Counted from the stretch's first letter, positions 44,641 through 58,639 are shown. The stretch is 64,000 nt of DNA from Hyparrhenia diplandra (GCA_015847255.1 JADLZK010009026.1:372001-436000), one strand, 5' to 3'. Numbers and translations are program-made. The notes: generated by a model not told the origin, from the letters alone.

Positions 44641-47376
44641 AGAACGTACTGATTCGAATGGGGTTGGCAAAACATAGCTCTAGAGTATAGGGAGGTGTGC
44701 TATAGCCGATTGAGAATTCCTTATGTTATTTTTACATCAGACCTACGTGATAGTTGATAAAATATCTTTCCTCTTCTTCTCTTCTCCCCATCAATTTGTC
44801 ATGGCATATGGCACCCTGGCCCGACCATGGTGGCGTGGCGGCCTGCTTGGCTTACCACGCACTGAAGAACACAAAGCAGCGGCAACTGTGGTGGACCCAG
44901 TGCGGTCCGTCGCACGAGTCTGTGGTTCACAGACACGAGTATGAAAAGCCCAGCCAGCGTGTCTTCGTCCCCATGGTTGCCACAGGAGGCAGCCAACGCA
45001 TGCCATGCTCGGGATTAGTTTGTCGTCCAGCTGCGTCGATGTTTTCTTTTTTTATTAGATAATGGATGAAAAAAAACAAAGCTCTGCATCCGCTATGGGA
45101 AGCTTGCGGGCAAGGTCGGCCCTGGTGGCCACATTTGTGCCATTGTAGACGATCTAAGGATGCACATCCACGAGCAATGGCCCAGGCGCTTGGGAGGCGA
45201 GATGTGACTTGTTGGGAGCCAGTGTCAGTCCAGTTGGATTTGGATTATTATGAGCATTTTTGTCCAGAAACATCCAATGTGATATCCAACCAAGCGGAAA
45301 TCCAATAGAATGGAAATAGGAAAATCCAATTGCATCTAGTATTATGCCAGTCTACTCCTATTGTATTACGACGACCTTTATTTCCACTTCTTTGCTATAT
45401 AGCCAACAGATTGACGTACATACACATCAGGACAATAAGATGGGGGCTCAGCACTAATGTTGTACTCAGTGTAAGAGGGATTGGACCCGACTATCAAAGA
45501 GAAGCTTTGGCTGAAGTTGACTCAAGCTGTATTAGAAATGGTTAATCAAAGGCACCCTGCGCTTATTTGCCAAGGTTACTCTCTACGAGACAGACAGAGG
45601 TGTCCACAAGGTCTTTATCGGCAGTAGCAACAGTTCTATGACTCACTGGTGGAGTAGACAAAATGTTCAATGGCACTCTTCGTGATGTGTATCAATCCTA
45701 TGAGAAGTGCATGTAAATTGCTTGATTTGTGAAATTGGGATGTGTCCCACATAGAGCAAACGCTAGAAAGCCAGCCGTTCCATATATATGTTCATCTACA
45801 CAATGTGTTTCTCCTGTCTCAGGCTGGCTGCTGGCTCCTATTTTATTTGTTGTAGCTGTAAACAAAGTTCTATTTTTTGATGAAATCTGACAAAGAAAAT
45901 TAATGATTGAAGTTATGTTTTCGAGCTACCTATATATGAATTAGTGAATTCATGTCCCCACATGTGTTTCTGAAGGATCAAAACAATGCTCACACAGTAG
46001 TGATGCACATCATTTACATAACTCAAGCGTTATTAGGTTCGAACAAAACAAAATCTGCATATGAATTATCAATATTATACAAAAAAGTAGACCCTGGGCT
46101 AGGATGGTATTACTTCTCTTTGCACAGTATCTAGTGGCTTAATTCACAGCCTTTTCCACAAATGGCAACCCCTAAACTCTAAAGTTGTTGGTGTAGCTAC
46201 ATAATGACGCTTAGAAACCCGATTCTACAGATAGTTGGAGCAGTTCATAATATGGCCTCTATGAAACTTATATAGAAAATTGCAAGAACATGGGCAACCA
46301 AAGAAATTAGAAATTTTTCAAATGCCAATGTAGTACCTTCATAATTATGGATTCATACTAGTCATTAAAGATGACATGAGCAGCCTCTTAAAAATGTTTT
46401 TTCAGAAAAAATGCACTAAAAGAGGTGATTTTCTATGTGTAAAAAAAATAATGAGGACATACTAGTGCACGAAAGTACAAAGAAACAAACAAAAGGAGCA
46501 ACACATAATTTATTCATATTTATGGTGAATACATATAATGGTTCCCTTATACATGTATGCTTCACAGCGCATGCTGGTTCATTACGTCTATATTACTTCA
46601 CCTGATGTCTTTCGATAAGATGTATTCTTTCACCGATCTCAGTCATGGAATATACGAAAGATGCAATTCGTCCCATCTGTTCTCACTTTTGTGGTTTCAC
46701 TTGCAGTTCAAGGATGATATGGTAATTTTGCTTGGAGAGAGGGCTTACACCAAGTGTGTGTAGTGGCCAAGCATGACGGTAGAGTTCGATGCTTGGGGTA
46801 AAGTCACTTTTCAAAATTTATCTGAGGGTGTAGGCTTCAGTGTATTTAAAAAAAATAACTTGAACAAAGTTAGAGAAGTTGTGACTTGTGAGATGCCATA
46901 ATTTGTATACCATTGGATAAACGAGTAGTCAGTATATATATTATTGATTAAAATTAATTTAACTGGAAGGATTTACAACATAACCATTTAACCACACGGG
47001 ACATTAATACATCCTCGCATAGTTTATATTAGGCGTCAAAATCTGGGTACTATTTATTCAGTGGTTGCTGACTGTAAACCAATAAGTTTATTATCCTGGC
47101 AATCTAAATCCTCGTCCAAATAAACGAGCATCCTCTTATTAGGTCATAGTTAAATATATACTATGATAAGTGCATTCATCAGTGCTGTATATTCATCAGT
47201 GCTGTATAAACCCAACTATCCATTTGGCTAGTCCCTTGTTCTTACTAAAAAAATAGTCTATTTTTTCACGCCAACAATTAAAGCTAAATTGCAAATATGT
47301 TGGGTTCCACGTCCAACTGCAAAACTTCTTATAACTCACCGAGCTGCTGAGACTTAAGGATTGACACCGGGTACAT
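44641..47376. other. No gene recognised
   Basis: AT-rich DNA with ORFs of at most about 100 codons and no recognisable domain. A 17-bp tandem pair ATTCATCAGTGCTGTAT lies at about 47172-47206 inside this stretch. Confidence 0.5.
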
Positions 47377-47400
47377 TTTTTTTAGATAATGGATAATACA
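47377..47400 (-). mobile_element. Micro-insertion, 24 bp, 17-bp target duplication
   Basis: Seven T followed by AGATAATGGATAATACA are flanked by perfect ATTGACACCGGGTACAT at 47360-47376 and 47401-47417. On the minus strand the insert ends CCATTATCTAAAAAAA. This is a target-primed insertion truncated to about 17 bases plus tail. Confidence 0.75.
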
Positions 47401-47417
47401 ATTGACACCGGGTACAT

Positions 47418-50400
47418 AAAAGCCAAAAGAACAAGAATACTAGAACCACGTCTGCACAGCAGAATATCATCACCGCCCCCGACCATGCTGGGCCATCCTT
47501 GCCTAATCGATCGAGGCATCAGCACTCGTTAGGCCATGCTCAGCGGTCTCGACCTTTGAACATTGTCCAGCTGCTACGATCAACATCATTGTTATTCTTT
47601 ATGTTTGGGTGCGTGGCTACACCGACGCTGGTGCTGTCACTGTCACCTCCAACGAGGCACCCGCTATACATGTATACCTCAGTAGAAACAGAACTCCTGA
47701 TGCCTCTCAAGCAAAACTGTACAGGTCATTGGAACTTTGATCTGGCAGCTATCATGGATCGGTGAGCCTTGTCCCATCCCAAAAGCTCCTACTTGTCACC
47801 TCCTATTTGTATAGCTTTGAAGTTTCTGTGCATTATGGTCATCATCGCACCGAGAACTTGATAGATGTACAAGTTGTTGGGACCAGTAAATTAAATGATC
47901 AGCCCATTCAATGTCTCTGCTGAGTTCTGAGTCCGGTAACCACCTGAATGTATGGCTATATCGCGATTACCAGGATAGGTTAAATTCAATGCGAGAACAA
48001 AACAGAAGGACGTGCGAACACAATGGCAGAACAAACACAAAGAGACCACCAGTGCATTTTATAGAAGAAGTCGTTTGATTTAAATGTTTACTCAATTTGT
48101 TCTTTGCTTTGTTTTTGTAGTAGTTCAACAAGGGAGGAAACTCCACCCCAAGGTACCTTTACTTGGAACCTCTCAGAATTAATGGTCAAGATGAAAATTG
48201 GCAACAACTAGGACCTAGACAACACCTAAATTATCTCCTATACTCATGTGGACACGATGCGTAATATAAGAAATTTCCACTAATACAATATTGATGAAAT
48301 AAAACCTGTGTTTCAAACAAAATTCTTCCTCAATATGAAATAACTCAAACAATATATGTGTTATCAAAACTGAGAAATGTTGTTTTTCCCATACCACAAA
48401 AACCACGTGTTTTTCGACGCGATTTTCAGCATGAAAACCATGCTGCATTGACACATGGGTTCGAGTGCGCGACATCAGGCCTCATGACACCTCACAGACA
48501 GTTCTGTCCATAACGCATATTCATTCCCCTCATATTCTATTTTTGGGATTTTAAAATGAGTATTTGAGTCGCTAAACAAATTCAATAGAAAAAGTTTTCA
48601 ATTGCATAGTTGTTGATATGGTCAAGCAAAAGATAACTTTTCCTTTGGTCCTTTCTCCATCTAAGGTCATTTTTCATGGATACATATATTTTGGGATCCA
48701 TGAAAAGGTAGTCTAACTCTTTGAGATCAACACCTTTGGCTTTGGCAATTTTCCATCTAAGGAGTTCAAACTAAATTTTGGGACCATACATTAGTTGAAA
48801 CGAAAAGATTCTCAATTATTTTTTTTTATACTTCTTTCAGATGTATAACATTTGTTTTGGTCATCTCTATTATCTCTTCTTTTAATGATTCTACTAAGTT
48901 AATTTGGCCACCAAGTAATTGCTTCAACTTACGCAACATCTGTCAGATCTCAGCCTGCACTGCTATATGACATCAGGGGCCACTCGATAGTCAAACGCTC
49001 TCTCCTTGCCCTTTTCTTCTTCCTCGGTCTTCTCCTACCACCCCCACCTCCTTCTCCAACAAGCAACTACACCACCTTCAGCTCATAATATTCCTTGCGC
49101 ACGTGCATTTAAAAATTTCGAGATGATGACAATGTTTTCAGGCCCAACATCAACAATGGGCATAACATTTTTGAGACAAAGAAAAAAATTGCAACGATTA
49201 TGATTAAGTTCAGTCTTCAGAGAATTTGAACCATCTATCTTTATTGTGTATTTATTTTTGGGTTGAAACCTTGGAATTTAACTGGAAAGATGGTGTGCTA
49301 GTACAATGCCTGATCAAACACACAAAAAGACCAGCACTTTCTTATGGAGCTTCTAGTTTTCTACAGAGTTTTGGTGTTCATAAAAGAAATTAAAATTCAG
49401 AGCATAGCACAAAATGATTTCTTGATGCCCTTAATAGCTAATTCTGAAAGGTGGCAGGCCGATCCCTAAAAATCAATTTTCAACTACATATATAAAATTT
49501 GGGAAAAAAATATCAGGCTCGATCAGCTAAATGGCAAGTTTCGCATGTTGAAAGCCACAAGTGTTCCATTTTTTCAGAAGGAAATTTCCATCTTCCTCCC
49601 AACAGCCATACTTGTGACATTAAGCCTGCGTGAGCCCCCTTAATTAGCACCAACACATAGTAATTTGTAAGTGGGTATCTTTTACTACTTTTTCTATTCA
49701 CTTTTCAATCTTTTTTTATTATTTGACCAATATTAAACTGACATAGGATGTGTATTTTCTGGAGCCATTTGAGAAAAAAAAAACAAATGCTCAAATTTAA
49801 AATTCAGATAGTAAGAAACCAATCTATTTTCAGGGGCTGTTGGCTTATAAGAAACCGCCTATAAGAAAGATGCATTATTTTTGGTAGCCATGCTCATCGT
49901 CAACATTATCATTTTACTAATTAGAAACCCATTTTTCATGTTGAGATACCATTTTTTTGGCAACAATTGACACTGAGCTACCTGAAATAATGAGAAATCC
50001 GATGGATATTTTGTCTATTAATGTCACATTGATACGAAAAATAAGTATCACATTCACAACAGAGAAAGGATTTGGTAATTAATGGATCAATCTTGCTAAA
50101 TTGGATCTCTATCTTGTTTAGGATTTGTGGGGAACTACAGTTTGTATAGAATTTAACCCACATCCATATCATGGGATTGTTGAGGTTGGCAATACATGCT
50201 GCGCGATGCCTCAACTCGAGGTCACCCCAACCTTCTGCTCACAACTGGATGAATGCTGCATATATATCCACACCAGGGACAATTCTCACCTTAGGATGTC
50301 ATGACATCATAAGCCAAGCAGGCCGCTGCGATCAGGTATTTACGTGGAAATAGAGTTCTCTACATACCGCAAGGCCTACACCAACGGGATCGAGCTATTG

Positions 50401-51260
50401 GGTCCTGATCAGCAACATCAATAATCCTCTGAAGGTATGAGAACAGCAGGACCAATTAGGCCATCCTATGTCTTGTCACTAGCTGACCTGTAAAGTCTGT
50501 CATCCACATTTGCAGTGCGCTTCATCATTGTACACAGGCATGTCGCAGCCGGCACACCCCTGGGGAGTAATCCATGCACAACTCCAAAGGGAAGAAGATC
50601 AAGAGTGAGCAGAGGTAACCAGATCAATGAGCTGCATTTGGACCCCAGTGCATGAAGGGATATAGTGTTCAGTTATTTCCTGATGCCACCCAGGCCTGTC
50701 TATAAAAGCAACATCACTCTCTGCTGAATTGACTACCATGCTATTCCGTATTTGATGTTCTTCGTCTTCAACTTCTTCCCTTTTATTTATAATAGTGAAC
50801 AGGCCTGTACCAAACACACGTGACTATAAATGATTACTTTACAAAAAGAAATAATACTGTTTTTCTTGTAATATAGCAATGCTCATGTGACATGCACATA
50901 TCTAAGAAATGAATTCATATGTAACTAATGAATGACAATTAATTTGCTTGACAAGCAAATTATTGTTCTTAAACATGTATAGTGTAGAATGTTTTCGTAT
51001 GAATGTGCCTTTTGGCAAATGTTTCATTATAGGGGAGAACCAAATTCAGACCAGTGGGCTAGGCGGTTATGAACGAAATAATTAACAAGTTCCTATGGGT
51101 GAAACTCTCTCACACATCCATCAGACCCAGCTGGTAGAGTCTGACTGGCAAGCCAAGTTTGGTTTCAATTCTCTATATATGCCTCCTAGTTCGATTTCTT
51201 TATCCATGTCACAAAAAATGTTATAATAGCTTCGTTCCAGCATATCACTCAACTCCAGCC
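47418..51260. other. No gene recognised
   Basis: AT-rich DNA. An ORF at 47499-47765 (+, 88 codons) ends near GATCGGTGAGC, which could be a splice donor, and its last part lies over the recurrent LMPLKQ motif at 47696. A minus-strand ORF at 48475-48215 (86 codons) is unrecognised. Nothing else is supported. Confidence 0.4.
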
Positions 51261-51292
51261 CTGTTGTCAAAAAAAAAAAAAAAAAAAAAAAA
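51261..51292 (+). mobile_element. Micro-insertion: 8 bases plus A(24), 10-bp target duplication
   Basis: CTGTTGTC and 24 A are flanked by perfect AACTCCAGCC at 51251-51260 and 51293-51302. This is the smallest retroposon body in the window. Confidence 0.65.
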
Positions 51293-51302
51293 AACTCCAG
51301 CC

Positions 51303-53137
51303 TTAAGCACACCTTTCAGACATGGCACTAGATTTATAGCCATCCATTGGCTTACACCCGACCGGTTCAGGCTGGTCCAATTTATAGCCATCATTCTGTG
51401 ACACGTAACCCCTGACTTGAGAAATCTTCAAAGTTACAATAGCAAAGCAGTTAAGCAGAGCTTTAATATTCCATGGCATTCTAATGATGAAAGTGTGACA
51501 CTGTAATGTCGTGGCTGTTTGTCGTGAATGTGCATATATATGTTTTTGCAGTAGATAATTAATTCTATCATTCTAGTATGTATGCTTTCTTTCTTCTCCC
51601 TCTCTTGGAAAAAATAGAGGCCGCACTGATCTGGGGAAAGGCCTAACCGCCGCCACCCAAACATGTATGGGGGATCACTGGTTCGGGCACCCGTCTGTTC
51701 GGGGATCACCACCGGCTCTCTCGGACGAAATGTGATGATTTTCTAGCCAGTGGTGAATGCTATTGATGAAAAAATCTCAAAGCAACACTCGCAACATTCT
51801 TCATTCATATCAAAACCAGGTAGCGACAGCATTAGTTGTGCAGTGGGCTAGCAAGCCACTGGAGGCCGCATGCATTTGGAAGCTCGTGCATGGAGAGTGC
51901 TCCTACAAGGGGTCACTGTGACTACATTTGATCCGATCAATTGTATTTTTGGAAAAATTCAAATTCGGTTCGAAATTCAGAACACCAAATTTGGAACCGA
52001 AACGAACACATTCTGGGAGATCATGAGTAGATCCTGACATAAAGCTATATTGTTGTACCCTTCAATTTGAATGGAAACTAGTTTCTAGCCCAACTAATTT
52101 TGGTTCCGATCCACAACTTCCTATTTTGTAGCCATTATTAGATCTATCTAAATTGATGATTCTTCTTCCTTCTAAGCATTGCAAAATTTCATCTCTTTTA
52201 TGAATTGTCTAGCTATAAATTCAAAAAAAATATTTTAGGATTCCGAGAAGGTTCACAAGACATTAGTCTAGCTCATTACTTCTCAGTGCTGTTGTGTTAT
52301 ATTCTGACATCATCAATAATATCTTTAGACCACTACGAGTCTACCATAAGCTTGTACAAAACCTGACACGTACAAAAAATGAAGAACTCTGAGGGGCTTC
52401 AGTAATTGATGCTGTCATCAGAGCAATGCCGCGACTTTCTTCCACTGCTTGCAAGGGTCGAACGTCAAAGCCGAGTCAATGTCTAACCAGAACTGAGGCC
52501 GAACTGACAGGGTCATGAACCCCGGTAAGATCTCGCGAGTGGATCCTGTAGCCTAGCAGCCTAGCACCATGCGCTGATGATAGCCATGGGCTCTGTGTCT
52601 GTTCCTGCATGTAAAATCGATGCTATTCCTGGCAAGGCTCAAAGAAATCCTGCCTACACGTCTGATAATGAGGCCGACACTGCATAAGGTTTATTCCTGA
52701 TGCCTACCAATCCTACGTGCAATGTTATGCACATTGATCCTACGTGAAACACTGGCACTTGCAGTTCCATGTTCGTCTCCACAACGAGTTGGGTTGTTTC
52801 TTTCTAGTTCCTATTGTTTTGCACTATATAAGCACACGTTTTTGTGTACCTCCAAACAAGGAAATGAAAAAACTTATGTCCTTGGCCCACCAATTAATGA
52901 ATTCATGATTGCACATAGGTTTTAAAGAAGCAACGTATTTCCTTTCCATAAAATTCACATATATAGATTGTCACATGGTTTTCCCTGCTGCACTCCGAAA
53001 AAGAATCATGGACTGTTAATCTCAATATCAAATAATACATATTACCGCCTAAGAGGTACTAGGGATCTATATTTATGTATTATTATTTTTGAAGGAAGAC
53101 AAGATATTATTACAAGCTATCTTTGAGAGGATATATA
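51303..53137. other. No gene recognised
   Basis: Mixed AT-rich DNA with short ORFs only, ending at the Helitron insertion site (A53137). Confidence 0.45.
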
Positions 53138-53360
53138 TCTTACTATTACTAATTGGAGGCTCCAACGAAGCCTCCAGGTTAATTCTCCTCAAACGTGCTA
53201 GGAAAAAAGATAAAATGCTAGAAATTCTCACATTAATCAGACACATCTAACCATCAAATCTAAAGACTTGATAATCAGTAACCGTTGGATCTACTTTATT
53301 TTCCAAAAAATTACCCACCTTTACCATTATTTTTTTAAAGGAAAAAAATAAATCCATTAT

Positions 53361-53412
53361 TTTCTAATCTAAAAGACTACGTACGGTTTCTAATCTAAAA
53401 GACTACGTACGG
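53361..53412 (+). repeat. 26-bp tandem duplication in Helitron
   Basis: Two perfect copies of a unit beginning TTTCTAATCTAAAAGACTAC. Confidence 0.9.
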
Positions 53413-53560
53413 AGGAGGAAAGAATAGGCGGCGCCTCCTGCCGGATGGCTCCAAGCGGCACCCACCACCGCTCCGCCTCCGGCAGCTAACTTGTGAACGC
53501 CGGGCCGAGCAAGGAGGCAAGGAGCGAATACAGGCAATCTCCTTGAGCAAGGTTCAGTTT

Positions 53561-53782
53561 TCGTCTTTCCCAATTTCCCTAATCTGTTCTTATCGGAGGC
53601 AACGGGGCGGACGGCTTAAACATCGAACACGCCGCCTGACTCACACCTGAACGGTTGCAGTAACCAGATTATCGTCTTTCCCAATTTCCCTAATCTGTTC
53701 TTATCGGAGGCAACGGAGCGAACGGCGAAACATCAAACACGCCGCCTGACTCACGCCTGAACGGTTGCAGTAACCAGATTAT
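53561..53782 (+). repeat. 111-bp tandem duplication in Helitron
   Basis: Units start at 53561 and 53672 with TCGTCTTTCCCAATTTCCCT; few substitutions separate them. Confidence 0.9.
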
Positions 53783-54756
53783 CAGGTAGTCATGGTCTCA
53801 CGGCTGTTCGTCGTCTACTCGCCTTGATTCGCTATTTTGCTTACAAAAAATAGAAAACCCCTATTCGTCTCTTTTACAAAATTATTGGGTACTTTCATAT
53901 AAATCTCCTAATATTATGAATACAATATTGTTTAATTATTTAGTATTCTGTTTCTTTTTAATATTTATGGAGATATTATAAAGAGGAACTCGGATTTTGC
54001 ATTTTTTTCAGAAGCACAAACAAAAGAAAGCGGCAGTGGCTGCTGCTACTTCTAATGTTTCCCGGCCTGATCCAGTTGAACATGTGGTCGAATAAAAATA
54101 GCATTGTAAGTCTCGGATAGCTTTTATGCCTATATTTGAGCTCTTTATACTGAATTTAATGGATAGTTTCTGACTTAATTCTTGAATTTACCGAATCGTG
54201 TTGCAAAATTTACAATTATTATCGAATTTGGTAAAATAGATAAGCCAAATTGTAGGTGAACGTTTTTCGAAGGCATACTCTATGCTAAAATCCTAGATTC
54301 GCCACTGAATACAGCGCAGTAAGAGCACATATGTCCGTCTGCTGACTAGCTACTTCGAAGTTGAGGCATTCGATGTCCCCGTCATGTACCGGCGTCAGGT
54401 CTGTGCTTGTGGCTCTCAATGACATGGAGGCTTCACTGTGCCGTTTCCCATTGATTGCTTCCTGGCAATCTAGCTGAAACGCGATCCAACAATGTTTCTG
54501 TGTCAGGTGAGTCTGCCTTCACCGCTTGCTTGCATAATGAAATTGTATGGTGATTGGGGAGGTTCGGAGTAGTACAACATCAATGAATGTTTGACGAGGT
54601 TCGTAGTGCACTGCTGCATAATGAAATTGTATGGTGATCACCACGAATGAATGTTTGACTACTGCTTATTGTGCATGTATGCCAAATCATTTGCTTGATA
54701 TTAGTATGAAGCTTCTATCATATACGGCTACACACTAGCTGCTCCTATTTGAACTT

Positions 54757-54998
54757 TGTTGTCCGTTCTGCGAGATACATTATATGGTACTTATTGACCA
54801 TTAGGTATAATTTTATTTTATTTATAATGTCTTTTAATTACATCATAATAAATAGTTGACATAATCCTTATTGAGCATTGTTGTCCGTTGCGAGATACAT
54901 TATATGGTACTTATTAACCATTAGGTATAATTTTTATTTTATTTATAATGTCTTTTAATTACATCATAATAAACAGTTGACATAATCCTTATTGAGCA
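54757..54998 (+). repeat. 122-bp tandem duplication in Helitron, with a third diverged copy
   Basis: Units begin near 54757 and 54879 with TGTTGTCCGTT. A diverged relative lies at about 56160-56290 (GATATGGTACACATTGACCA ... GAGCATCAGGTA). Confidence 0.85.
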
Positions 54999-55020
54999 TC
55001 AGGTATAATTTTTTATACAC

Positions 55021-55620
55021 ACAGAAGTGCTCTTGGATCATCACATCACCATAGGTGCACTAAACGTACAGAGGTTGTTGCTCGATCAGCTGTGGAAGAT
55101 TGGAGCAGATAGCACCTGTTGTAGCACGGCCAGGTTGTGCACGAGCAATGCATTCAACATCTTCTTCATGATCAACACCTACTTCATCTATCAATGTCGA
55201 AGCTCGCACGGATCATCACACATTCACGCACTGTCGGTGGTGATCGAAGACGGCATGTTCGAGCGCGAGGAGGGTGATGGTGCCGACGTCCTCCTCCATA
55301 GGTACTAATCTGATTTCCCCTATATTCTTGCACAACTCCATTTATGTTGGCTGATATTGTCCAGATGCACCGAGTCAGCAAGAACTCCATCGAAAATGTC
55401 CCCACATCTACGACACTACTGCCCCGGGTGATGTTGAGAATAGTATGGATGCCATGTACAGTGGCTCCTACCCTGCCGGTGGACACCAACAAGGCGGCGA
55501 CACTAGACCAACTATCTCACTGGCAAACACCAACGTGGAAGGCACGGCAACCTACCAATGAAGAAAGCGTGCTACAACCGACTACGTACTAGCGAACACG
55601 AGCGAGCAAGGTGATCCTAC
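55021..55620 (+). other. Possible captured sequence in Helitron
   Basis: A stretch with base composition unlike the AT-rich 3' half of the Helitron and with ORFs up to about 100 codons on both strands (55027-55308 +; 55492-55184 -). I do not recognise a protein family. Gene fragment capture is usual for Helitrons, but this is inference. Confidence 0.3.
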
Positions 55621-57805
55621 ATCTTCATCGTAGGTCGACGCCGACGAGACAGTGACGTTGCGTCAACTCAATATACTTTGACACTACACCAGCCAACATC
55701 AATGCGATGATGGTATAGGTGGCGGGCTAACGTTCGGCTGCACCAATCCAACTTCACCCGCCGGCAAGCACACACCACTTCGACGCCGACGAAGTGGACA
55801 ACATATATGCCCTATGCCGCTAACAAAAATTCCCTAAAGTTCAACCATTGAGAAAAATTATCAACTTCTAAATGAGGTGACAATTTCCATCCTAAACTTG
55901 AGTATATGCATGCAGGAAGTAGGTGTCCAGCCATGCACCAAACACTGATGTTAGATTTAGCCGCATCAAGGGGACTAAGGACAAGCTTGTGCCAGCATCA
56001 TGGAGATGACAAGGATATCTACATCAAGAAAGGGAAGGCGGGAACATACAAGTCGCAGGTACCCCGACATCTACATCAACGCTGCCACTGGCCACACATT
56101 ATGACTAAAGGTATGGTCATCTTGCTAAATCCTATAATTATAATTTAATTAGTTTTCTATGACGTATATGATATGGTACACATTGACCACTAAGTATAAG
56201 TTTCATTTTATTAATTTTAATGTCTTGGTATTACTTTGCACAAACAAGTATTGATATAATCCTTAATGAGCATCAGGTACAATTTTTATGAACTTAATAT
56301 TTTTTTGAATCATCGGCAGGAGAGCCCCTAATTACTTTTTTTAACCCAACCAGAAATTTGTTCCAGCCTGTTGACTACCACCTAGGAGCTCCAACTGCCA
56401 GCTGAAGGTCGGTTGCGGCTTAATAAAAACGCCACCGAATGACCTCAAATTATATTCTAATTTTGTTAACAAAATTAGGGGGGGACCATGATCGGTGTAG
56501 GTGGCGTTATTAATAAAGCCTATATGAAAAAAAAATTAAACTTTCAAAATTACAAAAGATAATTAAACTAATCCAATAATATTTTTTTATAAATTACCCA
56601 TCTCTATCATTAGGTAAGATAATGCTTTGACCAATAAGTTTGGATTCAAAGTATCCATGAATGGCATTATGAAAGATAATGTAAAGTAATATATACCTAT
56701 ATAATTTGTACCTATAGTATCCACCTCTCAACCGTCATAAAAAAAATAACAAAATTCTCTCAAATCTACATGTAAATGCTAATATAAGCTATTACAAACA
56801 ATAATACAACATCCATGAGTTAAAACTTAAATTGTAGAAATAATTATTTTTCTAGACTTATCAATTGTAGAGGTATATCTCTAGCTAGCTTACCGTGTAA
56901 TGATGATACCTATAGCTCACTTTAAGTTATATTAACTTTCGTGAGGATAAATTTTGTATGCAAAGTTGTCTTGAAAAAAATTACGAATATTAATACTAAA
57001 AATATGTAATATGAATATTAGTAACTTAATTTAGGAATTGTTTCTTTAACAAAAATATTGATATGATATAATAAATTCATCATCTTAATTGCCTTGGTGC
57101 TGAAACAACTCATCAAAACTAATATAGAATATTCATTTAATAAATGAAAAATGAAAATATTAGGTAAATGATACAATAAGCAATAGAATTTCAATTTAAT
57201 ATATGTAAAAAATATTACAATAACAAGACCGATAGATAAAGGTTAAAGTATAGATTTCAATGATATCCCGTATAGGAATGAAACAAGAGTGTATACACTT
57301 TAAGTTTGCTTATGTTTCAATTGAATAGATATGACCCTAAAAAAAGATTAATCGTAAAAATTATTACTCATGAAATTGTAGAAACAAAAAAAGTAAATCA
57401 TAAAATTCTTATAAAATCTAAAATATTCTCAAATCGGTAGACAATAATAGAGATTGCAAAGAATCAAAATTTAGTTTTTATGTAAATAATAGCTATTGTA
57501 TCTTAGGAACTAATATGCTTAAAAATTGGGCAAAGAATCAAAATTTAGTTTTATGTCAACAAAATAGAGATTGCAACTAAAACTATCATAGTTTAAGTGA
57601 AAAGTTTAAACTAGGTGCTACATAAAAAACTATGGATATAGATGAAAAAAACATATAAATCAATCTTTAAAAGTACCTATTATAGATATTATTTTAGAGT
57701 ATTGGTGAAGAGAAAAATATATATAATATTAGTAATTTTTTATTAATTAGTAGTATTCAACCCATAATATTCTAACCCGTGCGAGAGCACGGGTTGGTGA
57801 ACTAG

Positions 57806-58544
57806 TAGCTCAAATAACGTGAAGGACAAAAAATTGATGTCACATAAGATGAGATTTATTAATTGGATTTATGGTCACATACATGACATAATGTACTTTT
57901 TGTATCAAAATTGCAATTACGGAGTATAGTGGCAAGCCTCAGGTAGGGTGAATTTTAGGCTACAAGACTTTTGGTTAAAAACAAATAATGTGCCTACATG
58001 CATATCATGGAGAAAAGTTGTGGAAAGTCAAACAGAAATGAAATAAAAAGTCTAAGGCACCGCGCTTGAGTCACACAAGGCCTCCATTTGGGCATCTGGA
58101 GCCGCCTAGACGCGGAACGGTGAATTTGCAGGAACGCCGCCCACCAGGGTAGGACAACGGGAGGCCAAAGGCAAGAGCATGACTACGGTAGCACTGCCAG
58201 TGCCTTTGTGGTCATGCTATCGATTAGAAAAGAGCTATGAAGCATGTGACATATAACTTTTGAATTCTGTTGTGTAGATCTAGTTAATATAAGCCTAAGA
58301 AAATTTACTTTGCTATTTTTAAAATTTTCTGTCATTTCTTATGCATTATGGAACTTACATTTGGGCTTTGGTTAATAGATTTATTTTTTTTTATTTTTTT
58401 ATTTTTTTTGCAATGACAAACCCGGACTACTAAAAATTACTGTACTCTGTCCACTTATTTCTTTCTCTTATATATATATACTTTAGCACCTGAAACCCTC
58501 TCTTCTCTTTTATGCTCACTCTTCTGTGCAGTGGTGTTATATTC
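57806..58544. other. No gene seen
   Basis: AT-rich flank with poly(T) near 58380 and a TA run near 58472. Confidence 0.5.
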
Positions 58545-58639
58545 TCATTTCATAAAAAAATCCCATGACGTGAAGGTGGTGCAGGGCTTAACACAGATAT
58601 GGATCGTAAAACTATGAGGGGCTTGTGAACCATACATAC

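Larger units (their letters stand above)
53138..57805 (+). mobile_element. Helitron, 4.67 kb, non-autonomous
   Basis: The 5' end TCTTACTATTACTAATTGG fits the grass Helitron TC start and is preceded by A. The 3' end has a hairpin ACCCGTGC-GAGA-GCACGGGT, then TGGTGAA and CTAG (57802-57805), followed by T. Insertion between A and T with no target duplication is what Helitrons do. The first ~190 bases match, inverted, the right end of 23701-25607. No Rep or helicase ORF is present; the interior has tandem repeats and a 55020-56140 stretch with unrecognised ORFs that may be captured sequence. Confidence 0.85.

Noticed and set aside
45066..45308. 80-codon ORF as a host gene
   Set aside because: No domain, no splice or start context beyond chance, and it follows an A/T tract like those of retroposon tails.
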